Source: Coriaria nepalensis
Taxonomy: Eukaryota; Streptophyta; Magnoliopsida; Cucurbitales; Coriariaceae
Reading direction: 5' to 3'
Length of the DNA: 64,000 bases
Assembly: GCA_027186245.1 (NCBI GenBank)
Contig: CP114481.1
Coordinates: 23,963,501 to 24,027,500 of the forward strand
Each line of letters begins with the position of its first letter. The first letter of the stretch is position 1. Shown here piece after piece: positions 1 to 11,115 of the stretch. A program made the translations under genes and the position numbers. The notes under the pieces are model-generated. The model had not been told where the DNA came from and did not search any database. It saw only the letters and a program-made list of their open reading frames with translations.

Positions 1-142
1 GGTTCGAAGTGCGTTCAGACAATTTAATGATTGAAAAGACTGAGTGATATGCTTTTTAATTGTAAAATAATGCATTGTTGTCTTCAGTAGATTAATTGCG
101 AGTTATGTTAGAAAATAATGTTTGAAGGGCGAAAATAGAATT
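1..142. repeat. Monomer A, exemplar (first HOR)
   Basis: This is the first of the three monomers in the HOR, 142 bp from GGTTCGAAGTG to the A/B junction. It shares the common monomer core with B and C: AATGCAT near position 70, followed by TAGATTAATTGC and AGTTATG. It differs from them in its front half (CAATTTAATGATTGAAAAG, GATATGCTTTTTAAT) and in its tail (AAAATAATGTTTGAAGGGCG). Its 3' end carries a GAATTC (EcoRI) site at 138-143, present about once per HOR across the window. This copy has GCGTTCAGAC where most have GCCTTCAAAC, a variant shared only with the copy at 5453. Confidence 0.93.
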
Positions 143-278
143 CGTTCGAATTAACTGAGAATGATTTAATGACTAGAAGAGACTCAGTGACATGACTTTA
201 AGGCTAAACAAATGCATTGTTGCCTATAATAGATCAACTGCAAGTTATGCACGATAGTCATGTTTAAAGGCCGAATTT
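143..278. repeat. Monomer B, exemplar (first HOR)
   Basis: The second monomer of the HOR is 136 bp, starting CGTTCGAATTAA and ending GGCCGAATTT. It is diagnosed by ATGACTTTAAGGCTAAACA, AATGCATTGTTGCC, then GATCAACTGCAAG and CACGA. The 6-bp shorter length relative to A and C is constant through the array. The internal core AATGCAT...GCAAGTTATG aligns with A and C, which shows that the three monomers descend from one ancestral unit of about 140 bp. Confidence 0.93.
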
Positions 279-420
279 CGTTCGAAGTGATTTAGAATGA
301 TTTACTGATTAAAAGAGACGCAAAAATATGACTTTAAGGCTAAAAAAATGCATAGTTCCCATAAATAGATCAATTTCAAGTTATGCATCAAAGTCGTGTT
401 TGAAATGCAAAAAGGGAATT
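279..420. repeat. Monomer C, exemplar (first HOR, haplotype C1)
   Basis: The third monomer of the HOR is 142 bp, starting CGTTCGAAGTGATTTAGAAT. Haplotype C1 is marked by linked sites: GATTTACTGA, GACGCAAAAATATG, a run of seven A before TGCATAG, CCATCAATAG, GATCAATT and AAATGCAAA. It joins the next monomer A through AGAATTGG or GGAATTGG, so the C/A junction lacks the EcoRI site found at A/B. Confidence 0.93.
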
Positions 421-839
421 GGTTCGAAGTGCCTTCAAACAATTTAATAATTGAAAAGACTGAGTTAAATGCTTTTTAATGGTAAGATAATGCATTGTTG
501 TCTTCAGTAGATTAATTGCAAGTTATGTAAGAAATAATGTTTGGAGGGCGAAAATAGAATTCGTTCGAATTAATATAGAATGATTTAATGACTTGAAGAG
601 ACTCAGTGACATGACTTTAAGGCTAAACAAATGCATTGCTGCCTATAATAGATCAACTGCAAGTTATGCACGAAAGTCATGTTTAAAGGCCGAATTTCGT
701 TCGAAGTAATTTAGAACGATTTACTGACTAATAAAGACGCAAAAATATGACTTTAAGGCTAAAAAAATGCATAGTTGCCATCAATAGATCAATTGCAAGT
801 TAGGCATGAAAGTCGCGTTTTAAATGCTAAAAGAGAATT

Positions 840-981
840 AGTTCGAAGTGCCTTCAAACAATTTAATGATTGAAAAGACTGAGTGATATGCTTTTTAAAG
901 CTAGAATAATGCATTCTTGTCTTCAATAGATTAATTACAAGTTATGTACGAAAATAATGTTTGAAGGGCGAAAATAGAATT
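840..981. repeat. Monomer A haplotype A4 (AGTTCG start, GCATTCTTG)
   Basis: This A variant begins AGTTCGAAGTG instead of GGTTCG and carries linked changes: TTTTTAAAGCTA, GCATTCTTGTCTTC and GATTAATTACAAG. The same combination recurs at 2097, 6292, 7130, 7968, 8808, 10133, 12229, 13487, 14745 and 17260, and close variants (GG start) at 2516 and 15584. I did not find it to the right of about 17.4 kb, so it marks the left domain of the window. Its alternation with ordinary A units defines the 839-bp pair repeats. Confidence 0.8.
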
Positions 982-2935
982 CGTTCGTATTAATTTAGAA
1001 TGATTTAATGACTCGAAGAGACTCAATGACATGACTTAAAGGCTAAACAAATGCATTGTTGCCTTCAATAGATTGACTGCAAGTTATGCACGAAAGTCAT
1101 GTTTAAAGGCAGAATTTCGTTCGAAGTGATTTAGAAAGATTTAATGACTAAAAGAGACGCAATAATATGACTTTAAGGCTACAAAATGAATAGTTTCCTT
1201 CAATAGATCAAGTGCAAGTTATGCATGAAAGTCGTGTTTTAAATACAAAAATAGAATTGGTTCGAAGTGCCTTCAAACAATTTAATGATTGAAAAGACTG
1301 AGTGATATGCTTTTTAATAGTAAAATAATGCATTGTTGTCTTCAATAGATTAATTACAAGTTATGTAAGAAAATAATGTTTGAAGGGCGAAAATAGAATT
1401 CGTTCGTATTAATTTAGAATGATTTAATGACTCGAAGAGACTCAATGACATGACTTAAAAGCTAAACAAATGCATTGTTGCCATCAATAGATTAACTGCA
1501 AGTTATGCACGAAAGTCATGTTTAAAGGCCGAATTTCGTTCGGAGTGATTTAGAAAGATTTAATGACTAAAAGAGACGCAATAATATGACTTTAAGGCTA
1601 AAAAATGAATAGTTTCCTTCAATAGATCAAGTGCAAGTTATGCATGAAAGTCGTGTTTTAAATACAAAAGTAGAATTGGTTCGAAGTGCCTTCAAACAAT
1701 TTAATGATTGAAAAGACTGAGTGATATGCTTTTTAATAGTAAAATAATGCATTGTTGTCTTCAGTAGATTAATTGCAAGTTATGCAAGAAAATAATGTTT
1801 GAAGGGCGAAAATAGAATTCGTTCGAATTAATTTAGAATGATTTAATGACTCGAAGAGACTCAGTGATATGACTTTAAGGCTAAACAAATGCATTGTTGC
1901 CTATAATAGATCAACTGCAAGTTATGCACGAAAGTCAAGTTTAAAGGCCGAATTTCGTTCGAAGTGATTTAGAAAGATTTAATGACTAAAGGAGATGCAA
2001 TAACACGACTTTACGGCTAAAAAATGCATAGATGCCATCAATAGATCAATTGCAAGTTAGGCATGAAAGTCGCGTTTTAAATGCCAAAAGAGAATTAGTT
2101 CGAAGTGCCTTCAAACAATTTAATGATTGAAAAGACTGAGTGATATGCTTTTTAAAGCTAAAATAATGCATTCTTGTCTTCAATAGATTAATTACAAGTT
2201 ATGTAAGAAAATAATGTTTGAAAGGCGAAAATAGAATTCATTCGTATTAATTTAGAATGATTTAATGACTCGAAGAGACTCAATGACATGACTTAAAGGC
2301 TAAACAAATGCATTGTTGCCATCAATAGGTTAACTGCAAGTTATGCACGAAAGTCAGGTTTAAAGGCCAAATTTCGTTCGAAGTGATTTAGAAAGATTTA
2401 ATGACTAAAAGAGACGCAATAATATGACTTTAAGGCTAAAAAATGAATAGTTTCCTTCAATAGATCAAGTGCAAGTTATGCATGAAAGTCGTGTTTTAAA
2501 TACAAAAATAGAATTGGTTCGAAGTGCCTTCAAACAATTTAATGATTGAAAAGACTGAGTGATATGGTTTTTAAAGCTAAAATAATGCATTCTTGTCTTC
2601 AATAGATTAATTGCAAGTTATGCAAGAAAATAATGTTTGAAGGGCGAAAATAGAATTCGTTCGAATTAATTTAGAATGATTTAATGACTAGAAGAGACTT
2701 AGTGACATGACTTTAAGGCTAAACAAATGCATTGTTGCCTATAATAGATCAACTGCAAGTTATGCACGAAAGTCAAGTTTAAAGGCCGAATTTCGTTCGA
2801 AGTGATTTAGAATGATTTACTGATTAAAAGAGACGCAAAAATATGACTTTAAGGCTAAAAAAATGCATAGTTGCCATCAATAGATCAATTGCAAGTTATG
2901 CATCAAAGTCGCGTTTTAAATGCAAAAAGAGAATT

Positions 2936-5452
2936 GGTTCGAAGTGCCTTCAAACAATTTAATGATCGAAAAGACTGAGTGATATGCTTTTTAATACTAA
3001 AATAATGCATTGTTGTCTTCAATAGATTAATTGCAATTTATGCAAGAAAATAATGTTTGAAGGGCGAAAATAGAATTCGTTCGAATTAATTTAGAATGAT
3101 TTAATGACTAGAAGAGACTTAGTGACATAACTTTAAGGCTAAACAATTGCATTGTTGCCTATAATAGATCAACTGCAAGTTATGCACGAAAGTCAAGTTT
3201 AAAGGCCGAATTTCGTTCGAAGTGATTTAGAAAGATTTAATGACTAAAGGAGATGCAATAATACGACTTTACGGCTAAAAAATGCATAGTTGCCATCAAT
3301 AGATCAATTGCAAGTTAGGCATCAAAGTCGCGTTTTAAATGCAAAAAGAGAATTGGTTCGAAGTGCCTTCAAACAATTTAATTATTGAAAAGACTGAGTG
3401 ATATGCGTTTTAATGCTAAAATAATGCATTGTTGTCTTCAATAGATTAACTACAAGTTATGTAAGAAAATAATGTTTGAAGGGCGAAAACAGAATTCGTT
3501 CGTATTAATTTAGAATGATTTAATGACTCGAAGAGACGTAGTGATATGACTTTAAGGCTAAACAAATGCATTGTTGCTTATAATAGATCTACTGCAAGTT
3601 ATGCACGAAAGTCATGTTTAAAGGCCGAATTTCGTTCGAAGTGATTTAGAATGATTTACTGAAGAAAAGAAACGCAAAAATATGACTTTAAGGCTAAAAA
3701 AATGCATAGTTGCCATCAATAGATCAATTGCAAGTTATGCATGAAAGTCGCGTTTTAAATGCAAAAAGAGAATTGGTTCGAAGTGCCTTCAAACAATTTA
3801 ATGATCGAAAAGACTGAGTGATATGCTTTTTAATGCTAAAATAATGCATTGTTGTCTTCAATAGATTAATTGCAAGTTATGCAAGAAAATAATGTTTGAA
3901 GGGCGAAAATAGAATTCGTTCGAATTAATTTAGAATGATTTAATGACTAGAAGAGACCTAGTGACATGACTTTAAGGCTAAACAAATGCATTGTTGCCTA
4001 TAATAGATCAACTGCAAGTTATGCACGAAAGTCAAGTTTAAAGGCCGAATTTCGTTCGAAGTGATTTAGAAAGATTTAATGACTAAAGGAGATGCAATAA
4101 TACGACTTTACGGCTAAAAAATGCATAGTTGCCATCAATAGATCAATTGCAAGTTAGGCATCAAAGTCGCGTTTTAAATGCAAAAAGAGAATTGGTTCGA
4201 AGTGCCTTCAAACAATTTAATGATTGAAAAGACTGAGTGATATGCGTTTTAATGCTAAAATAATGCATTGTTGTCTTCAATAGATTAACTACAAGTTATG
4301 TAAGAAAATAATGTTTGAAGGGCGAAAACAGAATTCGTTCGTATTAATTTAGAATGATTTAATGACTCGAAGAGACGTAGTGATATGACTTTAAGGCTAA
4401 ACAAATGCATTGTTGCTTATAATAGATCTACTGCAAGTTATGCACGAAAGTCATGTTTAAAGGCCGAATTTCGTTCGAAGTGATTTAGAATGATTTACTG
4501 ACGAAAAGAAACGCAAAAATATGACTTTAAGGCTAAAAAAATGCATAGTTGCCATCAATAGATCAATTGCAAGTTATGCATGAAAGTCGCGTTTTAAATG
4601 CAAAAGGAGAATTGGTTCGAAGTGCCTTCAAACAATTTAATGATCGAAAAGACTGAGTGATATGCTTTTTAATGCTAAAATAATGCATTGTTGTCTTCAA
4701 TAGATTAATTGCAAGTTATGCAAGAAAATAATGTTTGAAGGGCGAAAATAGAATTCGTTCGAATTAATTTAGAATGATTTAATGACTAGAAGAGACTTAG
4801 TGACATGACTTTAAGGCTAAACAAATGCATTGTTGCCTATAATAGATCAACTGCAAGTTATGCACGAAAGTCAAGTTTAAAGGCCGAATTTCATTCGAAG
4901 TGATTTAGAAAGATTTAATGACTAAAGGAGATGCAATAATACGACTTTACGGCTAAAAAATGCATAGTTGCCATCAATAGATCAATTGCAAGTTAGGCAT
5001 CAAAGTCGCGTTTTAAATGCAAAAAGAGAATTGGTTCGAAGTGCCTTCAAACAATTTAATGATTGAAAAGACTGAGTGATATGCGTTTTAATGCTAAAAT
5101 AATGCATTGTTGTCTTCAATAGATTAACTACAAGTTATGTAAGAAAATAATGTTTGAAGGGCGAAAACAGAATTCGTTCGTATTAATTTAGAATGATTTA
5201 ATGACTCGAAGAGACTCAGTGATATGACTTTAAGGCTAAACAAATGCATTGTTGCCTATAATAGATCTACTGCAAGTTATGCACGAAAGTCATGTTTAAA
5301 GGCCGAATTTCGTTCGAAGTGATTTAGAATGATTTACTGACAAAAAGAAACGCAAAAATATGACTTTAAGGCTAAAAAAATGCATAGTTGCCATCAATAG
5401 ATCAATTGCAAGTTATGCATGAAAGTCGCGTTTTAAATGCAAAAAGAGAATT
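2936..5452. repeat. Three tandem copies of an 839-bp double HOR
   Basis: Units at 2936, 3775 and 4614 share AATGATCGAAAAG in monomer A, and the alternate units at 3355, 4194 and 5033 share GATATGCGTTTTAATGC and ATTAACTACAAG. Two kinds of HOR therefore alternate with a period of 839-840 bp, making a six-monomer repeat in three copies. Differences between copies are few: CATTCG versus CGTTCG near 4892, and GACTCAGTG versus GACGTAGTG in the last copy. This looks like a recent local amplification. Confidence 0.88.
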
Positions 5453-6793
5453 GGTTCGAAGTGCGTTCAGACAATTTAATGATTGAAAAGACTGAGTGAT
5501 ATGCTTTTTAATGGTAAAATAATGCATTGTTGTCTTCAGTAGATTAATTGCCAGTTATGTTAGAAAATAATGTTTGAAGGGCGAAAATAGAATTCGTTCG
5601 AATTAATTTAGAATGATTTAATGACTAGAAGAGACTCAGTGACATGACTTTAAGGCTAAACAAATGCATTGTTGCCTATAATAGATCAACTGCAAGTTAT
5701 GCACGATAGTCATGTTTAAAGGCCGAATTTCGTTCGAAGTGATTTAGAATGATTTACTGATTAAAAGAGACGCAAAAATATGACTTTAAGGCTAAAAAAA
5801 TGCATAGTTCCCATCAATAGATCAATTTCAAGTTATGCATCAAAGTTGTGTTTTAAATGCAAAAAGGGAATTGGTTCGAAGTGCCTTCAAACAATTTAAT
5901 AATTGAAAAGACTGAGTGAGATGCTTTTTAATGGTAAGATAATGCATTGTTGTCTTCAGTAGATTAATTGCAAGTTATCTAAGAAATAATGTTTGGAGGG
6001 CGAAAATAGAATTCATTCGAATTAATATAGAATGATTTAATGACTTGAAGAGACTCAGTGACATGACTTTAAGGCTAAACAAATGCATTGCTGCCTATAA
6101 TAGATCAACTGCAAGTTATGCACGAAAGTCATGTTTAAAGGCCGAATTTCGTTCGAAGTAATTTAGAATGATTTACTGACTAATAAAGACGCAAAAATAT
6201 GACTTTAAGGCTAAAAAAATGCATAGTTGCCATCAATAGATCAATTGCAAGTTAGGCATGAAAGTCGCGTTTTAAATGCTAAAAGAGAATTAGTTCGAAG
6301 TGCCTTCAAACAATTTAATGATTGAAAAGACTGAGTGATATGCTTTTTAAAGCTAGAATAATGCATTCTTGTCTTCAATAGATTAATTACAAGTTATGTA
6401 CGAAAATAATGTTTGAAGGGCGAAAATAGAATTCGTTCGTATTAATTTAGAATGATTTAATGACTCGAAGAGACTCAATGACATGACTTAAAGGCTAAAC
6501 AAATGCATTGTTGCCTTCAATAGATTGACTGCAAGTTATGCACGAAAGTCATGTTTAAAGGCAGAATTTCGTTCGAAGTGATTTAGAAAGATTTAATGAC
6601 TAAAAGAGACGCAATAATATGACTTTAAGGCTACAAAATGAATAGTTTCCTTCAATAGATCAAGTGCAAGTTATGCATGAAAGTCGTGTTTTAAATACAA
6701 AAATAGAATTGGTTCGAAGTGCCTTCAAACAATTTAATGATTGAAAAGACTGAGTGATATGCTTTTTAATAGTAAAATAATGCATTGTTGTCT
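5453..6793. repeat. Segmental duplicate, copy 2 (partner at 1-1341)
   Basis: Second copy of the block described at 1-1341. The two copies bracket a 4.1-kb interval that contains the 839-bp pair repeats. The exact 13-HOR offset fits duplication of a 13-HOR block by unequal exchange, followed by replacement of part of one copy. Confidence 0.85.
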
Positions 6794-9225
6794 TCAGTAG
6801 ATTAATTGCAAGTTATGCAAGAAAATAATGTTTGAAGGGCGAAAATAGAATTCGTTCGAATTAATTTAGAATGATTTAATGACTCGAAGAGACTCACTGA
6901 CAGGACTTAAAGCCTAAACAAATGCATTGTTGCTTTTAATAGATCAACTGCAAGTTACGCATGAAAGTCATGTTTAAAGGCCGAAGTTCATTCGAAGTGA
7001 CTTAGAACGATTTACTAACTAAAAGAGACGCAAAAATATGAATTTACGGCTAAAAAATGCATAGATGCCATCAATAGATCAATTGCAAGTTAGGCATGAA
7101 AGTCGCGTTTTAAATGCTAAAAGAGAATTAGTTCGAAGTGCCTTCAAACAATTTAATGATTGAAAAGACTGAGTGATATGCTTTTTAAAGCTAAAATAAT
7201 GCATTCTTGTCTTCAATAGATTAATTACAAGTTATGTAAGAAAATAATGTTTGAAGGGCGAAAATAGAATTCGTTCGTATTAATTTAGAATGATTTAATG
7301 ACTCGAAGAGACTCAATGACATGACTTAAAGGCTAAACAAATGCATTGTTGCCATCAATAGATTAACTGCAAGTTATGCATGAAAGTCAGGTTTAAAGGC
7401 CGAATTTCGTTCGAAGTGATTTAGAAAGATTTAATGACTAAAAGAGACGCAATAATATGACTTTAAGGCTACAAAATGAATAGTTTCCTTCAGTAGATCA
7501 TGTGCAAGTTATGCATGAAAGTCGTGTTTTAAATACAAAAATAGAATTGGTTCGAAGTGCCTTCAAACAATTTAATGATTGAAAAGACTGAGTGATATGC
7601 TTTTTAATAGTAAAATAATGCATTGTTGTCTTCAGTAGATTAATTGCAAGTTATGCCAGAAAATAATGTTTGAAGGGCGAAAATAGAATTCGTTCGAATT
7701 AATTTAGAATGATTTAATGACTCGAAGAGACTCACTGACAGGACTTAAAGCCTAAACAAATGCATTGTTGCTTTTAATAGATCAACTGCAAGTTACGCAT
7801 GAAAGTCATGTTTAAAGGCCGAAGTTCATTCGAAGTGACTTAGAACGATTTACTAACTAAAAGAGACGCAAAAATATGAATTTACGGCTAAAAAATGCAT
7901 AGATGCCATCAATAGATCAATTGCAAGTTAGGCATGAAAGTCGCGTTTTAAATGCTAAAAGAGAATTAGTTCGAAGTGCCTTCAAACATTTTAAATTATT
8001 GAAAAGACTGAGTGATATGCTTTTTAAAGCTAAAATAATGCATTCTTGTCTTCAATAGATTAATTACAAGTTATGTAAGAAAATAATGTTTGAAGGGCGA
8101 AAATAGAATTCGTTCGTATTAATTTAGAATGATTTAATGACTCGAAGAGACTCAATGACATGACTTAAAGGCTAAAAAAAATGCATTGTTGCCATCAATA
8201 GATTAACTGCAAGTTATGCACGAAAGTCATGTTTAAAGGCCGAATTTCGTTCGAAGTGATTTAGAAAGATTTAATGGCTAAAAGAGACGCAATAATATGA
8301 CTTTAAGGCTAAAAAATGAATAGTTTCCTTCAATAGATCAAGTGCAAGTTATGCATGAAAGTCGTGTTTTAAATACAAAAATAGAATTGGTTCGAAGTGC
8401 CTTCAAACAATTTAATGATTGAAAAGACTGAGTGATATGCTTTTTAATAGTAAAATAATGCATTGTTGTCTTCAGTAGATTAATTGCAAGTTATGCAAGA
8501 AAATAATGTTTGAAGGGCGAAAATAGAATTCGTTCGAATTAATTTAGAATGATTTAATGACTCGAAGAGACTCACTGACAGGACTTAAAGCCTAAACAAA
8601 TGCATTGTTGCTTTTAATAGATCAACTGCAAGTTACGCATGAAAGTCATGTTTAAAGGCCGAAGTTCATTCGAAGTGACTTAGAACGATTTACTAACTAA
8701 AAGAGACGCAAAAATATGAATTTACGGCTAAAAAATGCATAGATGCCATCAATAGATCAATTGCAAGTTAGGCATGAAAGTCGCGTTTTAAATGCTAAAA
8801 GAGAATTAGTTCGAAGTGCCTTCAAACAATTTAATGATTGAAAAGACTGAGTGATATGCTTTTTAAAGCTAAAATAATGCATTCTTGTCTTCAATATATT
8901 AATTACAAGTTATGTAAGAAAATAATGTTTGAAGGGCGAAAATAGAATTCGTTCGTATTAATTTAGAATGATTTAATGACTCGAAGAGACTCAATGACAT
9001 GACTTAAAGGCTAAACAAATGCATTGTTGCCATCAATAGATTAACTGCAAGTTATGCACGAAAGTCAAGTTTAAAGGCCGAATTTCGTTCGAAGTGATTT
9101 AGAAAGATTTAATGACTAAAAGAGACGCAATAATATGACTTTAAGGCTAAAAAATGAATAGTTTCCTTCAATAGATCAAGTGCAAGTTATGCATGAAATC
9201 TTGTTTTAAATACAAAAATAGAATT
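6711..9225. repeat. Three tandem copies of another 839-bp double HOR
   Basis: Pairs start at 6711, 7549 and 8389 (spacings 838 and 840). In each pair the first unit has GCCTAAACAAATG with GCTTTTAATAG, CGAAGTTCATTCG and AATTTACGGC in B and C. The second unit (7130, 7968, 8808) is haplotype A4 followed by a C2-type monomer. This is a different pair from the one at 2936-5452, so the same 839-bp mode of amplification happened at least twice in this region. Confidence 0.86.
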
Positions 9226-9713
9226 GGTTCGAAGTGCCTTCAAACAATTTAATGATTGAAAAGACTGAGTGATATGCTTTTTAATAGTAAAATAATGCAT
9301 TGTTATCTTCAGTAGATTAATTGCAAGTTATGCAAGAAAATAATGTTTGAAGGCCGAAAATAGAATTTGTTCGAATTAATTTAGAATGATTTAATGACTA
9401 GAAGAGACTTAGTGACATGACTTTAAGGCTAAACAATTGCATTGTTGCCTATAATAGATCAACTGCAAGTTACGCACGAAAGTCAAGTTTAAAGGCCGAA
9501 TTTCGTTCGAAGTGATTTAGAAAGATTTAATGACTAAAAGAGACGCAATAATATGACTTTAAGGCTAAAAAATGAATCTACTGAAGACAAGAATGCATTA
9601 ATGACTAAAGGAGATGCAATAATACGACTTTAAGTCTAAAAAATGAATAGTTGCCTTGAATAGATCAAGTGCAAGTTATGCATGAAATCTTGTTTCAAAG
9701 ACAAAAAAAAATT
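9226..9713. repeat. Over-long HOR (488 bp) with an inverted insert in monomer C
   Basis: This unit is 69 bp longer than normal. Monomer C starts at 9504 and runs normally to AAAAATGAAT near 9574. It is then broken by an antisense fragment of monomer A (9575-9600), after which C resumes with a second copy of its own TAATGACTAAA...ATGACTTTAAG-like segment (about 9599-9650). The resumed part carries AAAGGAGATGCAATAATACG, a different C haplotype from the first part (AAAAGAGACGCAATAATATG). At least three templates are therefore joined in one unit. Confidence 0.85.
9575..9600 (-). repeat. Inverted 26-bp fragment of monomer A
   Basis: Read on the minus strand, these 26 bases contain TAATGCATTCTTG followed by TCTTCAGTAGATT, which is the core of monomer A. 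It is the only antisense satellite segment I found in the window. It combines CATTCTTG (haplotype A4) with CAGTAG (other A units), a pairing I did not see in any forward copy. It is best read as a template-switch scar. Confidence 0.87.
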
Positions 9714-11115
9714 GGTTCGAAGTGCCTTCAAACAATTTAATGATTGAAAAGACTGAGTGATATGCTTTTTAATGCTAAAATAATGCATTGTTGTCTTCTG
9801 TAGATTAATTGCAAGTTATGTAAGAAAATAGTGTTTGAAGGGCGAAAATAGAATTCGTTTGAATTAATATAGAATGATTGAATGACTAGAAGAGACTTAG
9901 TGACATGACTTTAAGGCTAAACAAATGCATTGTTGCCTATAATAGATCAACTGCAAGTTATGCACGAAAGTCATGTTTAAAGGCCGAATTTCGTTCGAAG
10001 TGATGTAGAAAGATTTAATGACTAAAAGAGATGCAATAATATGACTTTACGGCTAAAAAATGCATAGTTGCCATCAATAGATCAATTGCAAGTTAGGCAT
10101 GAAAGTCGCGTTTTAAATGCCAAAAGAGAATTAGTTCGAAGTGCCTTCAAACAATTTAATGATTGAAAAGACTGAGTGATATGCTTTTTAAAGCTAAAAT
10201 AATGCAGTCTTGTCTTCAATAGATTAATTACCAGTTATGTAAGAAAATAATGTTTGAAGGGCGAAAATAGAATTCGTTCGTAGTAATTTAGAATGATTTA
10301 ATGACTCGAAGAGACTCAATGACATGACTTAAAGGCTAAACAAATGCATTGTTGCCATCAATAGATTAACTGCAAGTTATGCACGAAAGTCATGTTTAAA
10401 GGCCGAATTTCGTTCGAAGTGATTTAGAAAGATTTAATGACTAAAAAAAACGCAATAATATGACTTTAAGGCTAAAAAATGAATAGTTTCCTTCAATAGA
10501 TCAAGTGCAAGTTATGCATGAAAGTCGTGTTTTAAATACAAAAATAGAATTGGTTCGAAGTGCCTTCAAACAATTTAATGATTGAAAAGACTGAGTGATA
10601 TGCTTTTTAATAGTAAAATAATGCATTGTTGTCTTCAGTAGATTAATTGCAAGTTATGCAAGAAAATAATGTTTGAAGGCCGAAAATAGAATTCGTTCGA
10701 ATTAATTTAGAATGATTTAATGACTAGAAGAGACTTAGTGACATGACTTTAAGGCTAAACAAATGCATTGTTGCCTATAATAGATCAACTTCAAGTTATG
10801 CACGATAGTCATGTTTAAAGGCCGAATTTCGTTCGAAGTGATTTAGAATGATTTACTGACTAAAAGAGACGCAAAAATATGACTTTAAGGCTAAAAAAAT
10901 GCATAGTTCCCATCAATAGATCAATTGCAAGTTATGCATCAAAGTCGTGTTTTAAATGCAAAATGGGAATTGGTTCGAAGTGCCTTCAAACAATTTAATA
11001 ATTGAAAAGACTGAGTGATATGCCTTTTAATGTTAAAATAATGCATTGTTGTCTTCAGTAGACTAATTGCAAGTTATGTAAGAAATAATGTTTGGAGGGC
11101 GAAAATAGAATTCGA

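Larger units (their letters stand above)
1..1341. repeat. Segmental duplicate, copy 1 (partner at 5453-6793)
   Basis: These 3.2 HORs match 5453-6793 at an offset of 5452 bp, equal to 13 HORs, with roughly 15 substitutions by eye. Shared rare variants prove kinship: GCGTTCAGAC at the start, CACGATAGTCATG, TTTAATAATTG in the second unit and GGAGGGCG with the shortened GAAATAATG. Similarity drops to ordinary array level at about 1342, where this copy has CAATAGATTAATTAC and the partner CAGTAGATTAATTGC. Confidence 0.85.
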
